NCBI RefSeq assembly: GCF_002814235.1
Contig: NZ_PHSU01000033.1
Location: 248,001-312,000 of the forward strand
Length of the DNA: 64,000 nucleotides
From: Pseudomonas sp. QS1027
Lineage (GTDB): Bacteria > Pseudomonadota > Gammaproteobacteria > Pseudomonadales > Pseudomonadaceae
Direction of reading: 5' to 3'
Under the pieces are notes generated by a model that was given only the letters and a program-made list of their open reading frames with translations, searched no databases and was not told the DNA's origin. The first letter of the stretch is position 1. Each line of letters begins with the position of its first letter. Below, piece by piece: positions 1-8,767 of the stretch. The translations under genes were made by a program, and so were the position numbers.

Positions 1-340
1 TTCCAAGTCGTTCCTGGGGCACTACATCGGGGCCAGCGAAGGCCTCAAGGGCCTGATCGCCAAGAGCGGCCGTAAGCCAGGCGCCAAGGCCCTGGACCGG
101 ATGACCGCGGCGTTCATGCTGGTGGTGTGCTGGTTGGTGGCGACCTTGAACCCGAGCATTCTCGGCATGATCGAGACCCTCGGCGGGCCGATCATCGCGG
201 CGCTGCTGTTCCTGATGCCGATGTACGCGATCCGTCGGGTGCCGGCGATGCGTCAGTATTCGGGGCAGGTGTCCAATGTGTTCGTCACGTTGGTAGGTTT
301 GGTGGCGATTTCGGCGTTGATCTATTCGTTGTCGGCGTGA
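1..340 (+). CDS. SdaC-family serine transporter, C-terminal part
   Basis: The frame is open from the left edge and ends at 340, so only the last 112 or so residues are present. The sequence beginning SKSFLGHYIGASEGLKGL, followed by NPSILGMIETLGGPIIA, LLFLMPMYAIR and NVFVTLVGL, follows the C-terminal end of E. coli SdaC, an inner-membrane serine:proton symporter of the HAAAP family. The visible part holds about three hydrophobic segments. The 5' part and promoter lie outside the window. A perfect hairpin lies 18 bases after the stop. The family is clear; the exact substrate (serine or threonine) is inferred. Confidence 0.85.
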   Translation, partial: SKSFLGHYIGASEGLKGLIAKSGRKPGAKALDRMTAAFMLVVCWLVATLNPSILGMIETLGGPIIAALLFLMPMYAIRRVPAMRQYSGQVSNVFVTLVGLVAISALIYSLSA

Positions 341-357
341 CCTGAAACGCGGTTTCT

Positions 358-383
358 GTGGGAGCTGGTCAGCCAGCTCCCAC
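358..383. terminator. perfect hairpin between convergent genes
   Basis: An 11-bp perfect stem (GTGGGAGCTGG with CCAGCTCCCAC) closes a 4-base loop. It lies between the sdaC-like stop at 340 and the cupin stop at 392. There is no clear T-run on either side. It probably serves as a bidirectional terminator. Its sequence also resembles short Pseudomonas REP units. Confidence 0.55.
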
Positions 384-391
384 GGGACACC

Positions 392-769
392 TCAAACCCA
401 GACGTCATTACTGGCCGTCAGATCCCCACCTTCTTCCCCTGTATTGACCACTCCGCGTGGTTCGATCAACAACATCTTGACCTCCCGCTCGGCATACGGC
501 TTGTGCTCGATGCCCTTGGGCACCACCAGCATTTCGCCGGCTGCCAGATGCACCTGGCGATCGCGAAAGTCGATACGCAGCACGCCTTCCAAGATGATAA
601 AGGTCTCATCGGTGTCGGCATGGGAATGCCAGACGAAATCACCTTCGACCTTCACCACCTTGAACTGGTAGTCGTTCATTTCGGCAACAATCCTGGGTTG
701 CCAGTGCTCATTGAACAACGCGAGCTTTTCCGCGAAGTTGACCGGGGAGAGTGTTTGCGAAGCAGTCAT
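392..769 (-). CDS. cupin domain protein
   Basis: A 125-residue single-domain cupin. The first metal-binding cupin motif is seen in VWHSHADTDETFIILEG (two His and a Glu in HxHxxxxE spacing) and the second around GIEHKPYAEREVKMLLIEP. The fold is known from many small dioxygenases, isomerases and sensing proteins; no substrate can be read from the sequence. An ATG at 769 was preferred to a GTG at 793 because the eight extra residues are not cupin-like. It stands alone on the minus strand, 46 bases downstream of the RidA-like gene, and may be the last gene of the PhzF-RidA transcript. Confidence 0.75.
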   Translation of the reverse strand: MTASQTLSPVNFAEKLALFNEHWQPRIVAEMNDYQFKVVKVEGDFVWHSHADTDETFIILEGVLRIDFRDRQVHLAAGEMLVVPKGIEHKPYAEREVKMLLIEPRGVVNTGEEGGDLTASNDVWV

Positions 770-815
770 GGGTTGGGTCTCATTGGGGATCACGGACGTT
801 CAGCCTAGCACCGTC

Positions 816-1328
816 TCAACTGCGCAAACGAACCACGCCCTCGATCTCTACCGCCGCGCCACCCGGCAGGGACAACACGCCAATGGCCGATCGCGCATGC
901 TGGCCGCGCTCGCCGAAGACCTGGACCAGCACCTCGGAGGCTGCGTTGATCACTTCGGATTGAGCGCCAAAGTCCGAGGGCGCTCGTACATAGCCAGTGA
1001 TTCGGACGACTTGCTCGACGCGCTCCAGATCGCCGTCGCAGGCCGCCGCGACAATCGACAGGAAGTTCGCCGTGCACAGCCGCGCCGCCTCCTGCGCCTG
1101 CTCCAGGGAAATGTCCTGGCCGACGATTCCGGTATGGCGGATCTCATGGTTGAAGCGCGGTACCTGGCCCGACACCCACAGCAGGTTGCCGTCGCGCACG
1201 CTCAACTTGAAGTGCCTGGGCACCACGAAGTTCTGCGGCGCTTCGTGGTAAATCGCCCGGAGCAGTGCCTGGAACGGTTGCCGGACCTCGGAGAAGGGCA
1301 GCCATTGCCGGTTGGAATCAGTGCTCAT
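816..1328 (-). CDS. RidA family protein (enamine/imine deaminase-like)
   Basis: A 170-residue protein. Its C-terminal two thirds are a RidA/YjgF/UK114 domain, ending with HARSAIGVLSLPGGAAVEIE, which carries the conserved Arg of the ligand pocket. About 40 residues precede the domain, longer than typical RidA. RidA proteins hydrolyse reactive enamine or imine intermediates in the cytoplasm. The ATG at 1328 has GGAAAG upstream and overlaps the end of the PhzF-like gene by 11 bases, so the two are translationally coupled. Longer upstream starts would run through the PhzF gene and were rejected. The natural substrate is unknown. Confidence 0.8.
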   Translation of the reverse strand: MSTDSNRQWLPFSEVRQPFQALLRAIYHEAPQNFVVPRHFKLSVRDGNLLWVSGQVPRFNHEIRHTGIVGQDISLEQAQEAARLCTANFLSIVAAACDGDLERVEQVVRITGYVRAPSDFGAQSEVINAASEVLVQVFGERGQHARSAIGVLSLPGGAAVEIEGVVRLRS

Positions 1329-2226
1329 GTTGCTTTCCCGCCGGCTGTTGCTCCGCGGCAAAGGCGCTATAGCCACCGACAAAACAACCAACGGGCTGTT
1401 CACTGCCCGCACCCAGGTCCAGGCGCACGTAGATATCGGACGGTCGACCCATGGCGCGGCCCTGGTGCACCAGGATCGGTTGTTCATCGGCCTCGATCAT
1501 GCCGTATTCCAGTAAACCGAACGCCAGGGCCGTGGCGGCAATCCCGGTAGCGGCGTCTTCGGGGTAGCCAGAGGCCTTGGGGAATTGCCGGCTGTCGAAC
1601 TGCCGGGCGATATCCGGGCGCGGGCAGAACAGATAGAGCCCGGTGGAGTCGATCTGCTCGCACAGGTCTTTGATGCGCGGCGAGTCGGGACGCGCGGCAT
1701 CCAGCAGGGCCGGGGTCTTGACCGGAACCAGGGTCTTGATGCGGCTGGTGGCGGCGTTCAGGAACGGCAGGTCGAGGATATCGTCCGCTTGCAGGCCGAT
1801 GGCCTCGATGATCTGTGCCCGTATCTCGGCATCCTCGACTTTGCTCACCACGCCCGCCGGCTGGGAAATCTCGATAAAGGCATCATCACCCGGCTTGCCC
1901 TGGATATGCGCGGTCACGGTGCCGCTCTGGGTCTCGATGGACAACTGCCGGCGGTCGAGCTTGCCGAGTTGTTGCAGCAGCCAGACGGTGCCGATGGTGG
2001 CGTGGCCGCACATGCTCATTTCATGCAAAGGCACGAAGAAGCGGAAATGGTAGTCGTGGCTGGCCTGATCCTGCGGGGTGAAGGCAAAGCCGCTTTCATG
2101 TCCATAGGCGCGGGCGATGGCGGTCATCTGCTCGGCGCTCAGGCCGTCGGCCGCGACAGCGATGGGCGCGGGATTACCGCCACCCTGTTTCGATTTGAAG
2201 ACTTCTACAACCTGTACATCACTCAT
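1318..2226 (-). CDS. PhzF family isomerase-like protein
   Basis: A 302-residue PhzF/YddE-type protein of two diaminopimelate-epimerase-like halves. Family motifs seen: GGGNPAPIAV near the N-terminus, Glu44 in GHESGFAF at the position of the catalytic Glu45 of PhzF, MSMCGHATIGTVWLL, and ASGYPEDAATGIAATA in the second half. Known relatives isomerise small 2,3-dihydro aromatic substrates; most genomic copies have no known reaction. The ATG at 2226 follows GAGGTCAGGT, a good ribosome binding site; an in-frame start at 2268 has none. There are no phenazine genes here, so phenazine synthesis is not implied. It overlaps the RidA gene downstream, suggesting a shared small-molecule role. Confidence 0.85.
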   Translation of the reverse strand: MSDVQVVEVFKSKQGGGNPAPIAVAADGLSAEQMTAIARAYGHESGFAFTPQDQASHDYHFRFFVPLHEMSMCGHATIGTVWLLQQLGKLDRRQLSIETQSGTVTAHIQGKPGDDAFIEISQPAGVVSKVEDAEIRAQIIEAIGLQADDILDLPFLNAATSRIKTLVPVKTPALLDAARPDSPRIKDLCEQIDSTGLYLFCPRPDIARQFDSRQFPKASGYPEDAATGIAATALAFGLLEYGMIEADEQPILVHQGRAMGRPSDIYVRLDLGAGSEQPVGCFVGGYSAFAAEQQPAGKQHEH

Positions 2227-2326
2227 ACCTGACCTCACGACACGGTGGATAAGGTCGATTCTGGCCACGGACAGCGACAGGTTCTAGGTGGATCGGGTCC
2301 TGCAAGCGAACGTTTGGGCCATGGCC

Positions 2327-3166
2327 TCAGTGGGGCTTGCGCAGGTCGCTGGGCACCAGGCCCAGGTAGCGCTTGAACAGGCGCGCCAGGTAGGACGGCG
2401 AGTCGATGCCCACGGCCAGGCTGACCTCGAGGATCGACAGGGAACTGCTGGAGATCAGCCGCGCAGCGGTTTCGACCCGGGTGCGATTGGTGAAGTCGAC
2501 CAGGGTTTCATCGGTGCAGGCCTTGAACAGGCGGGTAAGGTGACGCCGCGACAGGTGGAACTGGTAGCCGATCAGGTCGACATTCAGCTCGTCCTGCAGG
2601 TGTTCGCGCACGTAGCGCTGGATATCGCGGACCAACAGGGCATTGCGCTGGCCATCGTTTTGCTGCTCCGGCGGTTGCTGGCGGGCGATCAGCCGGGCGC
2701 ACTCTTCGAACAGCAGGTGATTGAGGTGCGGGACCTGACGCTGAAAGGCGTCGGCCGAGCATCCCGCCGCCAGTTGGTCGTGCAGGCGCAGGATGCTGTC
2801 GAGGGTCTCGCTGCCTTGCCAGATCCCCGCGCGATCGGCCTGTGCGGCAAAGGACTGGTAGCCGTCGAGCCGGCCCTGGTGATTGATGTAGTGCGAATCG
2901 ACGTAGAGCACCACGTGTTTTTCCCGCCCTGGAGCGGCCTGGGTCGAATGGGCGAAATCCGCCGGTACCAGGGAAAAGGCCTGGCGCGAGACGTGGAGCG
3001 CATTGCTGTTGCTTTCGGTCGAGAGGAACAACCCACCCTGGCGTGGCAACAGCAGCATATGACAGTCGTGGGCGTGCCAATCCTGGGCATAACCGGTGCT
3101 TTCGCTGATCTCGAAGCGGAACACGTCGGGGGACATGCCGCTGAGCTTGGGCGATAAATGCGCCAT
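2327..3166 (-). CDS. AraC family transcriptional regulator
   Basis: 279 residues: an N-terminal cupin-like sensing half (DWHAHDCHMLLLPRQGG, residues about 28-45) and a C-terminal AraC/XylS domain with two helix-turn-helix units (DLIGYQFHLSRRHLTRLFKA and ILEVSLAVGIDSPSYLARLFKRYLG). The ATG at 3166 follows GGAGGT with a spacing of 7 bases. It is transcribed toward the PhzF-RidA-cupin group and ends 100 bases before PhzF, so it is the likely regulator of that group. The inducer is not known. Confidence 0.85.
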   Translation of the reverse strand: MAHLSPKLSGMSPDVFRFEISESTGYAQDWHAHDCHMLLLPRQGGLFLSTESNSNALHVSRQAFSLVPADFAHSTQAAPGREKHVVLYVDSHYINHQGRLDGYQSFAAQADRAGIWQGSETLDSILRLHDQLAAGCSADAFQRQVPHLNHLLFEECARLIARQQPPEQQNDGQRNALLVRDIQRYVREHLQDELNVDLIGYQFHLSRRHLTRLFKACTDETLVDFTNRTRVETAARLISSSSLSILEVSLAVGIDSPSYLARLFKRYLGLVPSDLRKPH

Positions 3167-3216
3167 CGGATCGACCTCCAGCGTGATGATTCAGGTATCT
3201 CGCGTCAGTCTATCCG

Positions 3217-4542
3217 TTAACGCACGGGGATAAACGCCTGCTCGTCGTCTGCTTGCGGCTGCGACAGCGACTGCCAGTAACGCTCGCCCGCCGCGTCATC
3301 GTACAGGCCTTCCCAACGTGCCACGACCACCACCGCCAGGGCATTGCCGACGATATTCAGCGCGGTGCGGGCCATGTCCATGATGCGGTCCACGCCGGCA
3401 ATGAACGCCAGGCCTTCGAGGGGAATGCCGACGCTGCCCAAGGTGGCCAGCAGCACCACGAACGACACCCCCGGCACCCCGGCGATGCCCTTGGAGGTCA
3501 CCATCAGGGTCAGTACCAGGGTGATCTGCTGGCCGAGGGACAGGTCGATTCCGTACAGCTGGGCAATGAACACTGCCGCAATGCTCTGGTACAGGGTCGA
3601 GCCGTCGAGGTTGAAGGAGTAACCGGTGGGCACTACAAAACGGCTGATGGCCCGTGGCGCGCCGAAGGCTTCCATCTTTTCGATGATCCGCGGCAGCACG
3701 GTTTCCGAACTGGCGGTGGAGAAGCCAAGGATCAACTCGGCCTTGAGGATGCGGATCAGCCTGAACACCGAGAAGCCGCAGATCCGCGCCACCAGCCCGA
3801 ACACCACCACGCCGAAAAACGCGATGGCGGCGTACACCAGGGTCACCAGGCGCGCCAGTGGCCACAGTGAAGCGAAGCCGAAGTTGGCCACGGTCACCGA
3901 AATCAGCGCGAAGACCCCGAGCGGGGCGTAGCGCATGATCATGTGGGTGACCTTGAACATGCTTTGCGAGACGCCTTCCAGCACCGCGACCAGGGGCAGG
4001 CGCAGTTCGTCCTTGAGGCTCGACAGGCCGAGGCCGAACATCACCGAGAAAAAGATGATCGGCAGCATGTCGCCGCGTACCAGGGCGGCGAAGATATTCG
4101 ACGGCACCAGGTTCAACAGGGTGGTGATAAAGGCGTGGTTGGCCTGAACTTCGGTGGTGGTTTTCTCGTATTGGGAGATGTCCGTGGTGCCCAGCAGGCT
4201 CATGTCGATGCCATGACCGGGCTGGAACAGGTTCGCCAGGACCAGGCCGACGACGATCGCTACAGTGGTGATGATCTCGAAGTACAGCAAGGTCTTGAAA
4301 CCGATACGCCCGAGTTTCTTGCCGTCGCCGACCCCGGCGATACCCACGATCAACGAGGAAATCACGATCGGGATGACGATCATCTTGATCAGGCGGATAA
4401 ACAGATCGCCCGCCGGTTGCAGGAGTGTACCGATCCACCAGGCCTTGTCCGCGCTGGAGTGGTTGAGGAGCGCGCCGACGGCGATGCCCAGCAGCAGACC
4501 GATGACGATCTGCCAGGCGAGGCTCAGTTTTGCCTTGTTCAT
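3217..4542 (-). CDS. gltP: glutamate/aspartate:proton symporter GltP
   Basis: 441 residues of the dicarboxylate/amino acid:cation symporter (DAACS) family. The N-terminus (SLAWQIVIGLLLGI, AGDLFIRLIKMIVIPIVIS, GIAGVGDGKKLGRIGFKT) follows E. coli GltP closely, closer than DctA. The substrate-binding hairpin (FSTASSETVLPRI, with the serine-rich turn) and the TM7 segment SFNLDGSTLYQSIA (NxDG-type cation site) are intact. The start at 4542 (MNKAKLSLAWQ) fits the family; upstream in-frame codons are not GltP-like. It should import L-glutamate and L-aspartate across the inner membrane. Monocistronic, divergent from selD. Confidence 0.85.
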   Translation of the reverse strand: MNKAKLSLAWQIVIGLLLGIAVGALLNHSSADKAWWIGTLLQPAGDLFIRLIKMIVIPIVISSLIVGIAGVGDGKKLGRIGFKTLLYFEIITTVAIVVGLVLANLFQPGHGIDMSLLGTTDISQYEKTTTEVQANHAFITTLLNLVPSNIFAALVRGDMLPIIFFSVMFGLGLSSLKDELRLPLVAVLEGVSQSMFKVTHMIMRYAPLGVFALISVTVANFGFASLWPLARLVTLVYAAIAFFGVVVFGLVARICGFSVFRLIRILKAELILGFSTASSETVLPRIIEKMEAFGAPRAISRFVVPTGYSFNLDGSTLYQSIAAVFIAQLYGIDLSLGQQITLVLTLMVTSKGIAGVPGVSFVVLLATLGSVGIPLEGLAFIAGVDRIMDMARTALNIVGNALAVVVVARWEGLYDDAAGERYWQSLSQPQADDEQAFIPVR

Positions 4543-4756
4543 GGTAGGAAGGTTCCCGTTTTTGTTGGAGGTCGATACAGGGGCCGGGGGGCGAACAATG
4601 GCTCGCCGGTGGGGCAGCTCGATGTTGAGCCGCAAATCCCCGGGCATGAGCGCCAATCGGGCCGGGCAAGCTCACGATTGGGCCATGTCTGATCCGGACC
4701 CGGTTTCGGTGGCTCTGTTAAACTCGGTGGAATTTGAAACGGATTGAGGTGTACCG

Positions 4757-5791
4757 ATGAGCGAACCGATTCGTCTGACCCAGTACAGCCACGGCGCCGG
4801 CTGCGGTTGCAAGATCTCGCCCCAGGTGCTGGAAGTCATCCTGGCCGGCAGTGGCGCGCAGAACCTCGACCCGAAACTCTGGGTCGGCAATGCCTCGCGG
4901 GACGATGCCGCGGTGTATGCCATTGATGAAGAACGCGGCGTGGTCTCCACCACCGACTTTTTCATGCCGATCGTCGACGATCCCTTCGATTTCGGCCGGA
5001 TTGCCGCGACCAACGCCATCAGCGACATCTACGCCATGGGCGGCGATCCGATCATGGCCATTGCCATTCTTGGCTGGCCGGTGAACCTGCTGGCCCCGGA
5101 AATCGCCCGTGAAGTGATTCGCGGCGGTCGCGCGGTGTGCGATGCGGCGGGTATCCCGTTGGCCGGCGGTCACTCGATCGACGCCCCCGAGCCGATTTTC
5201 GGCCTGGCGGTGACCGGTCTGCTGGAAAAGCGCCATATGAAGCGCAACGACACCGCGACGGCCGACTGCAAGCTGTACCTGACCAAACCCCTGGGGATCG
5301 GCGTGCTGACCACCGCGGAAAAGAAAGGCAAGTTGCGCAGCGAAGATGTCGGTGTGGCCCGGGACTGGATGTGCACCCTGAACAAACCCGGCAGCCGCTT
5401 CGGCAAGCTGGCGGGTGTCACCGCGATGACCGACGTCACCGGTTTCGGCCTGCTCGGCCACCTGGTGGAAATGGCCGATGGCAGTGGTTTGACCGCACGT
5501 ATCGTGTATGAACAGGTACCGCGCCTGCCTGCTGTCGAGTACTACCTGGACCTGGGCTGCGTACCTGGTGGCACCCTGCGCAATTACGACAGCTATGCCA
5601 GCAAGGTCGGTCCTTTGCGCGAGCTGCACAAGCGCGTGCTGTGCGACCCGCAGACCAGCGGTGGGCTGCTGGTGGCGGTCACCGCCGAAGGCGAGGCCGA
5701 GTTCCTCGCCGTGGCCGCCGAACTGGGCCTGAATCTTGAGCCCATCGGTCAACTGGTGGAGCGACAGAGCCACGCGGTAGAGGTGTATTGA
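4757..5791 (+). CDS. selD: selenide, water dikinase
   Basis: 344 residues, the normal length. SelD makes selenophosphate from selenide and ATP. The glycine-rich active-site loop GAGCGCK holds Cys16 and Lys19, equal to catalytic Cys17/Lys20 of E. coli. RDDAAVY, TTDFFMPIVDDPFDFG and ATNAISDIYAMGG supply the ATP/metal-binding aspartates. GAGGTG precedes the ATG by a good spacing. The stop overlaps the start of mnmH (TGATG), so the two are co-translated. No selA, selB or selC is in the window; here the selenophosphate is tied to tRNA selenouridine. Confidence 0.97.
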   Translation: MSEPIRLTQYSHGAGCGCKISPQVLEVILAGSGAQNLDPKLWVGNASRDDAAVYAIDEERGVVSTTDFFMPIVDDPFDFGRIAATNAISDIYAMGGDPIMAIAILGWPVNLLAPEIAREVIRGGRAVCDAAGIPLAGGHSIDAPEPIFGLAVTGLLEKRHMKRNDTATADCKLYLTKPLGIGVLTTAEKKGKLRSEDVGVARDWMCTLNKPGSRFGKLAGVTAMTDVTGFGLLGHLVEMADGSGLTARIVYEQVPRLPAVEYYLDLGCVPGGTLRNYDSYASKVGPLRELHKRVLCDPQTSGGLLVAVTAEGEAEFLAVAAELGLNLEPIGQLVERQSHAVEVY

Positions 5792-6888
5792 TGTCCCGTG
5801 ATATCACCGACTACCGCAGTTTGTTTCTCAATGACACACCGATGATGGATACCCGGGCGCCTGTCGAATTCAACAAGGGCGCCTTTCCCGGGGTGGTCAA
5901 CCTGCCGCTGATGACCGACCTTGAGCGGCAACGGGTGGGCACCTGTTACAAGCAACATGGGCAGCAGGCTGCCATTGTCCTCGGCCATCAACTGGTGGGC
6001 GGCGAGGTCAAGGCGGCGCGGCTCCAGGCCTGGGCCGATTTCACCCGCGCCCATCCCGATGGCGTGCTGTATTGCTTCCGGGGCGGGCTGCGCTCGCAGA
6101 TTGTCCAGCAGTGGCTTCACGATGCGGGGATCGACTTTCCGCGCGTCGGTGGTGGCTATAAAGCGATGCGCAGCTTTTTGATGCAAACGGTTGAGCAGGC
6201 CGTGACCCAGGCGGACTTCGTCTTGCTGGGCGGCATGACCGGCACCGGCAAGACCGATGTGATCGTCCAGCTGGAAAACAGCCTGGACCTGGAAGGGCAC
6301 GCCAACCATCGTGGTTCCAGCTTCGGCAAGCGTGCCACCGGCCAGCCGTCGAATATCGACTTTGAAAACCGTCTGGCCGTGGACCTGCTGAAGAAGCAGG
6401 ACCGGGGTATCGAGTCCTTTGTGCTGGAGGATGAGAGCCGCATGGTCGGGCGTTGTGCCTTGCCGCTGACGCTGTACCAGGGGATGCAACGGTTTCCCAT
6501 GGTCTGGCTTGAGGACAGCCTCGAGAGCCGGGTCGAGCGCATCCTGCGTGACTATGTGGTTGAGCTCTGCGCGGAGTTTGTCGCGGTGTATGCCGAACAG
6601 GGTTTCCAGTTGTTTGCCGAGCGTCTGCTGGGCAGCCTGGACAACATCCACAAGCGCCTCGGTGGCGAGCGGCATCAGCGGATGAAGGCCTTGATGCAGG
6701 CGGCGCTGGAGGAGCAGGAGCGCAGCGGCGCGGTGGAACTGCACCGGGGCTGGATCGAAGGTTTGCTGAACGAATATTACGACCCGATGTACGCCTTCCA
6801 GCGTGAAAGCAAAGGCGAGCGGATCGAGTTTGCCGGGGAGCAGGCGGCGGTGCTGGAGTATCTCGGGAACCGCCGCCAGAGGCCTTGA
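5791..6888 (+). CDS. mnmH: tRNA 2-selenouridine synthase MnmH (SelU)
   Basis: 365 residues. An N-terminal rhodanese domain has its catalytic Cys95 in LYCFRGGLRSQ. A C-terminal P-loop domain carries GGMTGTGKTD. The enzyme replaces sulfur by selenium at 2-thiouridine of the wobble base in certain tRNAs, using selenophosphate from SelD. The ATG at 5791 overlaps the selD stop by one base; a TTG three bases earlier is less likely. Convergent with the downstream permease, with only 2 bases between the two stops. Confidence 0.95.
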   Translation: MSRDITDYRSLFLNDTPMMDTRAPVEFNKGAFPGVVNLPLMTDLERQRVGTCYKQHGQQAAIVLGHQLVGGEVKAARLQAWADFTRAHPDGVLYCFRGGLRSQIVQQWLHDAGIDFPRVGGGYKAMRSFLMQTVEQAVTQADFVLLGGMTGTGKTDVIVQLENSLDLEGHANHRGSSFGKRATGQPSNIDFENRLAVDLLKKQDRGIESFVLEDESRMVGRCALPLTLYQGMQRFPMVWLEDSLESRVERILRDYVVELCAEFVAVYAEQGFQLFAERLLGSLDNIHKRLGGERHQRMKALMQAALEEQERSGAVELHRGWIEGLLNEYYDPMYAFQRESKGERIEFAGEQAAVLEYLGNRRQRP

Positions 6889-6890
6889 GC

Positions 6891-7946
6891 TTACAAGACC
6901 AGCATGCCCACCAGGCCGCTGACCACGCCCACCAGCATCGTCAACACCGCCACGGTCACCAGCACCTTGGCGTCGAACTCCTTGCGCAGCATCAGCAGCG
7001 ACGGCAGGCTGATGCTCGGCAGGGTCAGCAGCAGCGCCACTGCCGGCGCGGTGCCCAGGCCCAGGGTCATCATGGTCTGCACGATGGGAATCTCGGCCGC
7101 CGTCGGAATCACGAACAAGGTCCCGATAATTGCCAGCGGTACCAGCCACAGCAGGCTGTTGCCCATGGCGCCGTCGACATGGGGAAACAGCCAGACCCGC
7201 GCCGCGCCGAGTAGCAGTACTGCCAGGATATAGATCGGGATGGTGGTCCAGAACAGTTGCCACAGGGTCTTGCCCCAGCGCGCCATGAAGCTGTTCTGGT
7301 CCGGGCTGCTGGCATCGACCACGGCTTCCACCGCCGCTTCCGGCAAGGTTTCCGGACGCGCCACCCGCTGCGCCACCAGGGAAACCCCCAGCACCAGCAC
7401 CAGGCCTGCCACCAGGCGGATTGCGGTAAAGCCCCAGCCCAGGACGAAGCCCATGAACACCAGGGTCGCCGGATTGAGCACCGGGTTGGCGATCCAGAAC
7501 GCCAGTGCCGCGCCCACCGAGACGTTCTGTCGACGCATCCCGGCCGCTACCGGTGCCGCGCAGCACGAACACATCATGCCGGGCAGGGCGAACAGACCGC
7601 CGCGCAGGGTCGAGGCGAAACCGGCGCGACCGAACAGGCGCAGCAGCCAGTCGCGGGGAATCAGCACTTGCAACAGCGAGCCGAGGATCACCGCCAGTAC
7701 CGCGGCTTTCCAGATCGCCAGGAAGTACACCTGGGCATAGGCCAGCGCGGCGGCGACCGGCGAGGCCGGGTTGTCGTTGATGATCGAGGCGCCGATGCTG
7801 TGGCTGTCGGCGGCTACGAAGGCCTTGGCGTAGTAGGGCGACCATTTGACGTAATACAGGCCGATGGCGGCGACGGCGAGAAACAGCAGCGGTTTCCACC
7901 AGAGCGACCAGCCTCGGGCGGGGGCGGCTTGGGTAAGAGTGGGCAT
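6891..7946 (-). CDS. DUF318 (ArsP/YraQ-like) inner-membrane permease
   Basis: 351 residues with about eight to ten hydrophobic segments. The hallmark LPGMMCSCCAAPVAAGMRR with three nearby cysteines (residues about 124-130) and FWIANPVLNPATLVF place it in the DUF318 permease family. One branch (ArsP) exports organoarsenicals, but most members are uncharacterised. The cysteine cluster suggests handling of a soft metalloid or thiol ligand; this is inference. There is no ars gene nearby. It converges on the selD-mnmH operon, which may be chance. Confidence 0.75.
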   Translation of the reverse strand: MPTLTQAAPARGWSLWWKPLLFLAVAAIGLYYVKWSPYYAKAFVAADSHSIGASIINDNPASPVAAALAYAQVYFLAIWKAAVLAVILGSLLQVLIPRDWLLRLFGRAGFASTLRGGLFALPGMMCSCCAAPVAAGMRRQNVSVGAALAFWIANPVLNPATLVFMGFVLGWGFTAIRLVAGLVLVLGVSLVAQRVARPETLPEAAVEAVVDASSPDQNSFMARWGKTLWQLFWTTIPIYILAVLLLGAARVWLFPHVDGAMGNSLLWLVPLAIIGTLFVIPTAAEIPIVQTMMTLGLGTAPAVALLLTLPSISLPSLLMLRKEFDAKVLVTVAVLTMLVGVVSGLVGMLVL

Positions 7947-8184
7947 GGGGGGGTATCCGGTGAAAGGGATGATGGATGAATGATAACCCAGCGGCGGGCC
8001 TTCGCCAGTCGTTGGGACCCCACGTGTATTGAAGGTTTCGGCCTATCAGAGCGTGGGCGATTTCTTATAGCGTGCCGAGTGTGTACCTCCGTCATTTCAA
8101 GTCCGTATGGCGACCTGTTTGATGGCGTATTCCCCAACGACGCGTTGTGTTTTTGCGCAGAGGCGCGGGGTTGAACGGATTGTC
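7947..8184. other. intergenic region, nothing recognised
   Basis: 238 bases between the permease start and the Lrp stop. Short open frames on both strands lack ribosome binding sites and family-like sequence. No convincing hairpin terminator was seen. Confidence 0.5.
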
Positions 8185-8622
8185 TCAGGTCATCGGCGGC
8201 AGGCGGCGCTTGATCGGTGTCTTCTTGACGATGGCGGTATTGGTTTCGGCGTGATGATTGAGCCGATCCAGCAGCGTATCGAGCTGCTCCATGTCGCGCA
8301 CATGCAGGCGGGCGATAAAACAATCGTCGCCGGTGACCTTGTCGCATTCGGTGAACTGGGGAATCGCCTGGATCTGTCGCTCCACTTCCTGCAACTGGCC
8401 GGGCAGGGGGCGAATACGCACGATGGCCTGCAACAGGTAGCCGAAGGATTTGGGCTCGACATCGACGGTGTAGCCCTTGATCACGCCGCGCTCTTCCAGT
8501 CGGCGCAAGCGTTCCGCAACACTGGGCGAGGACAGTCCGCTGACCTGCGCCAGGGCCTTGAGCGAGCGCCGTGAGTCGCTCATCAGGGCGCTGATCAACA
8601 AGTGGTCGATTTCGTCAGTCAT
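8185..8622 (-). CDS. Lrp/AsnC family transcriptional regulator
   Basis: 145 residues. An N-terminal helix-turn-helix (LKALAQVSGLSSPSVAERLRRLEERGVIKGY) is followed by an AsnC ligand-binding (RAM) domain (VTGDDCFIARLHVRDMEQLDTLL). GAGGT precedes the ATG at 8622. It is divergent from the EamA transporter at 8768 with 145 bases between, the usual layout for an Lrp-type protein controlling an amino-acid exporter. The ligand is unknown, probably an amino acid. Confidence 0.9.
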   Translation of the reverse strand: MTDEIDHLLISALMSDSRRSLKALAQVSGLSSPSVAERLRRLEERGVIKGYTVDVEPKSFGYLLQAIVRIRPLPGQLQEVERQIQAIPQFTECDKVTGDDCFIARLHVRDMEQLDTLLDRLNHHAETNTAIVKKTPIKRRLPPMT

Positions 8623-8767
8623 GGCTACCTCGTTAGGTCGATCTGTGAAATTGCCTTGATAAGAAAGGCAGAAGCAAAGTCTAGCCTATTTCTGGCGCTG
8701 GAGAAGCAGGTGGGAGAATTGGCATACTTTTGCCATCTGCCCAGGGCCTACCTACAGGAACACACTC

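Noticed and set aside
1318..2226. PhzF homologue as evidence for phenazine synthesis
   Set aside because: No phzA-E or phzG genes are nearby, and most PhzF-family proteins are not phenazine enzymes.
5749..7899. A minus-strand open frame of 716 codons
   Set aside because: It overlaps mnmH in antisense and the permease in another frame; its protein sequence is low-complexity and unlike any family.
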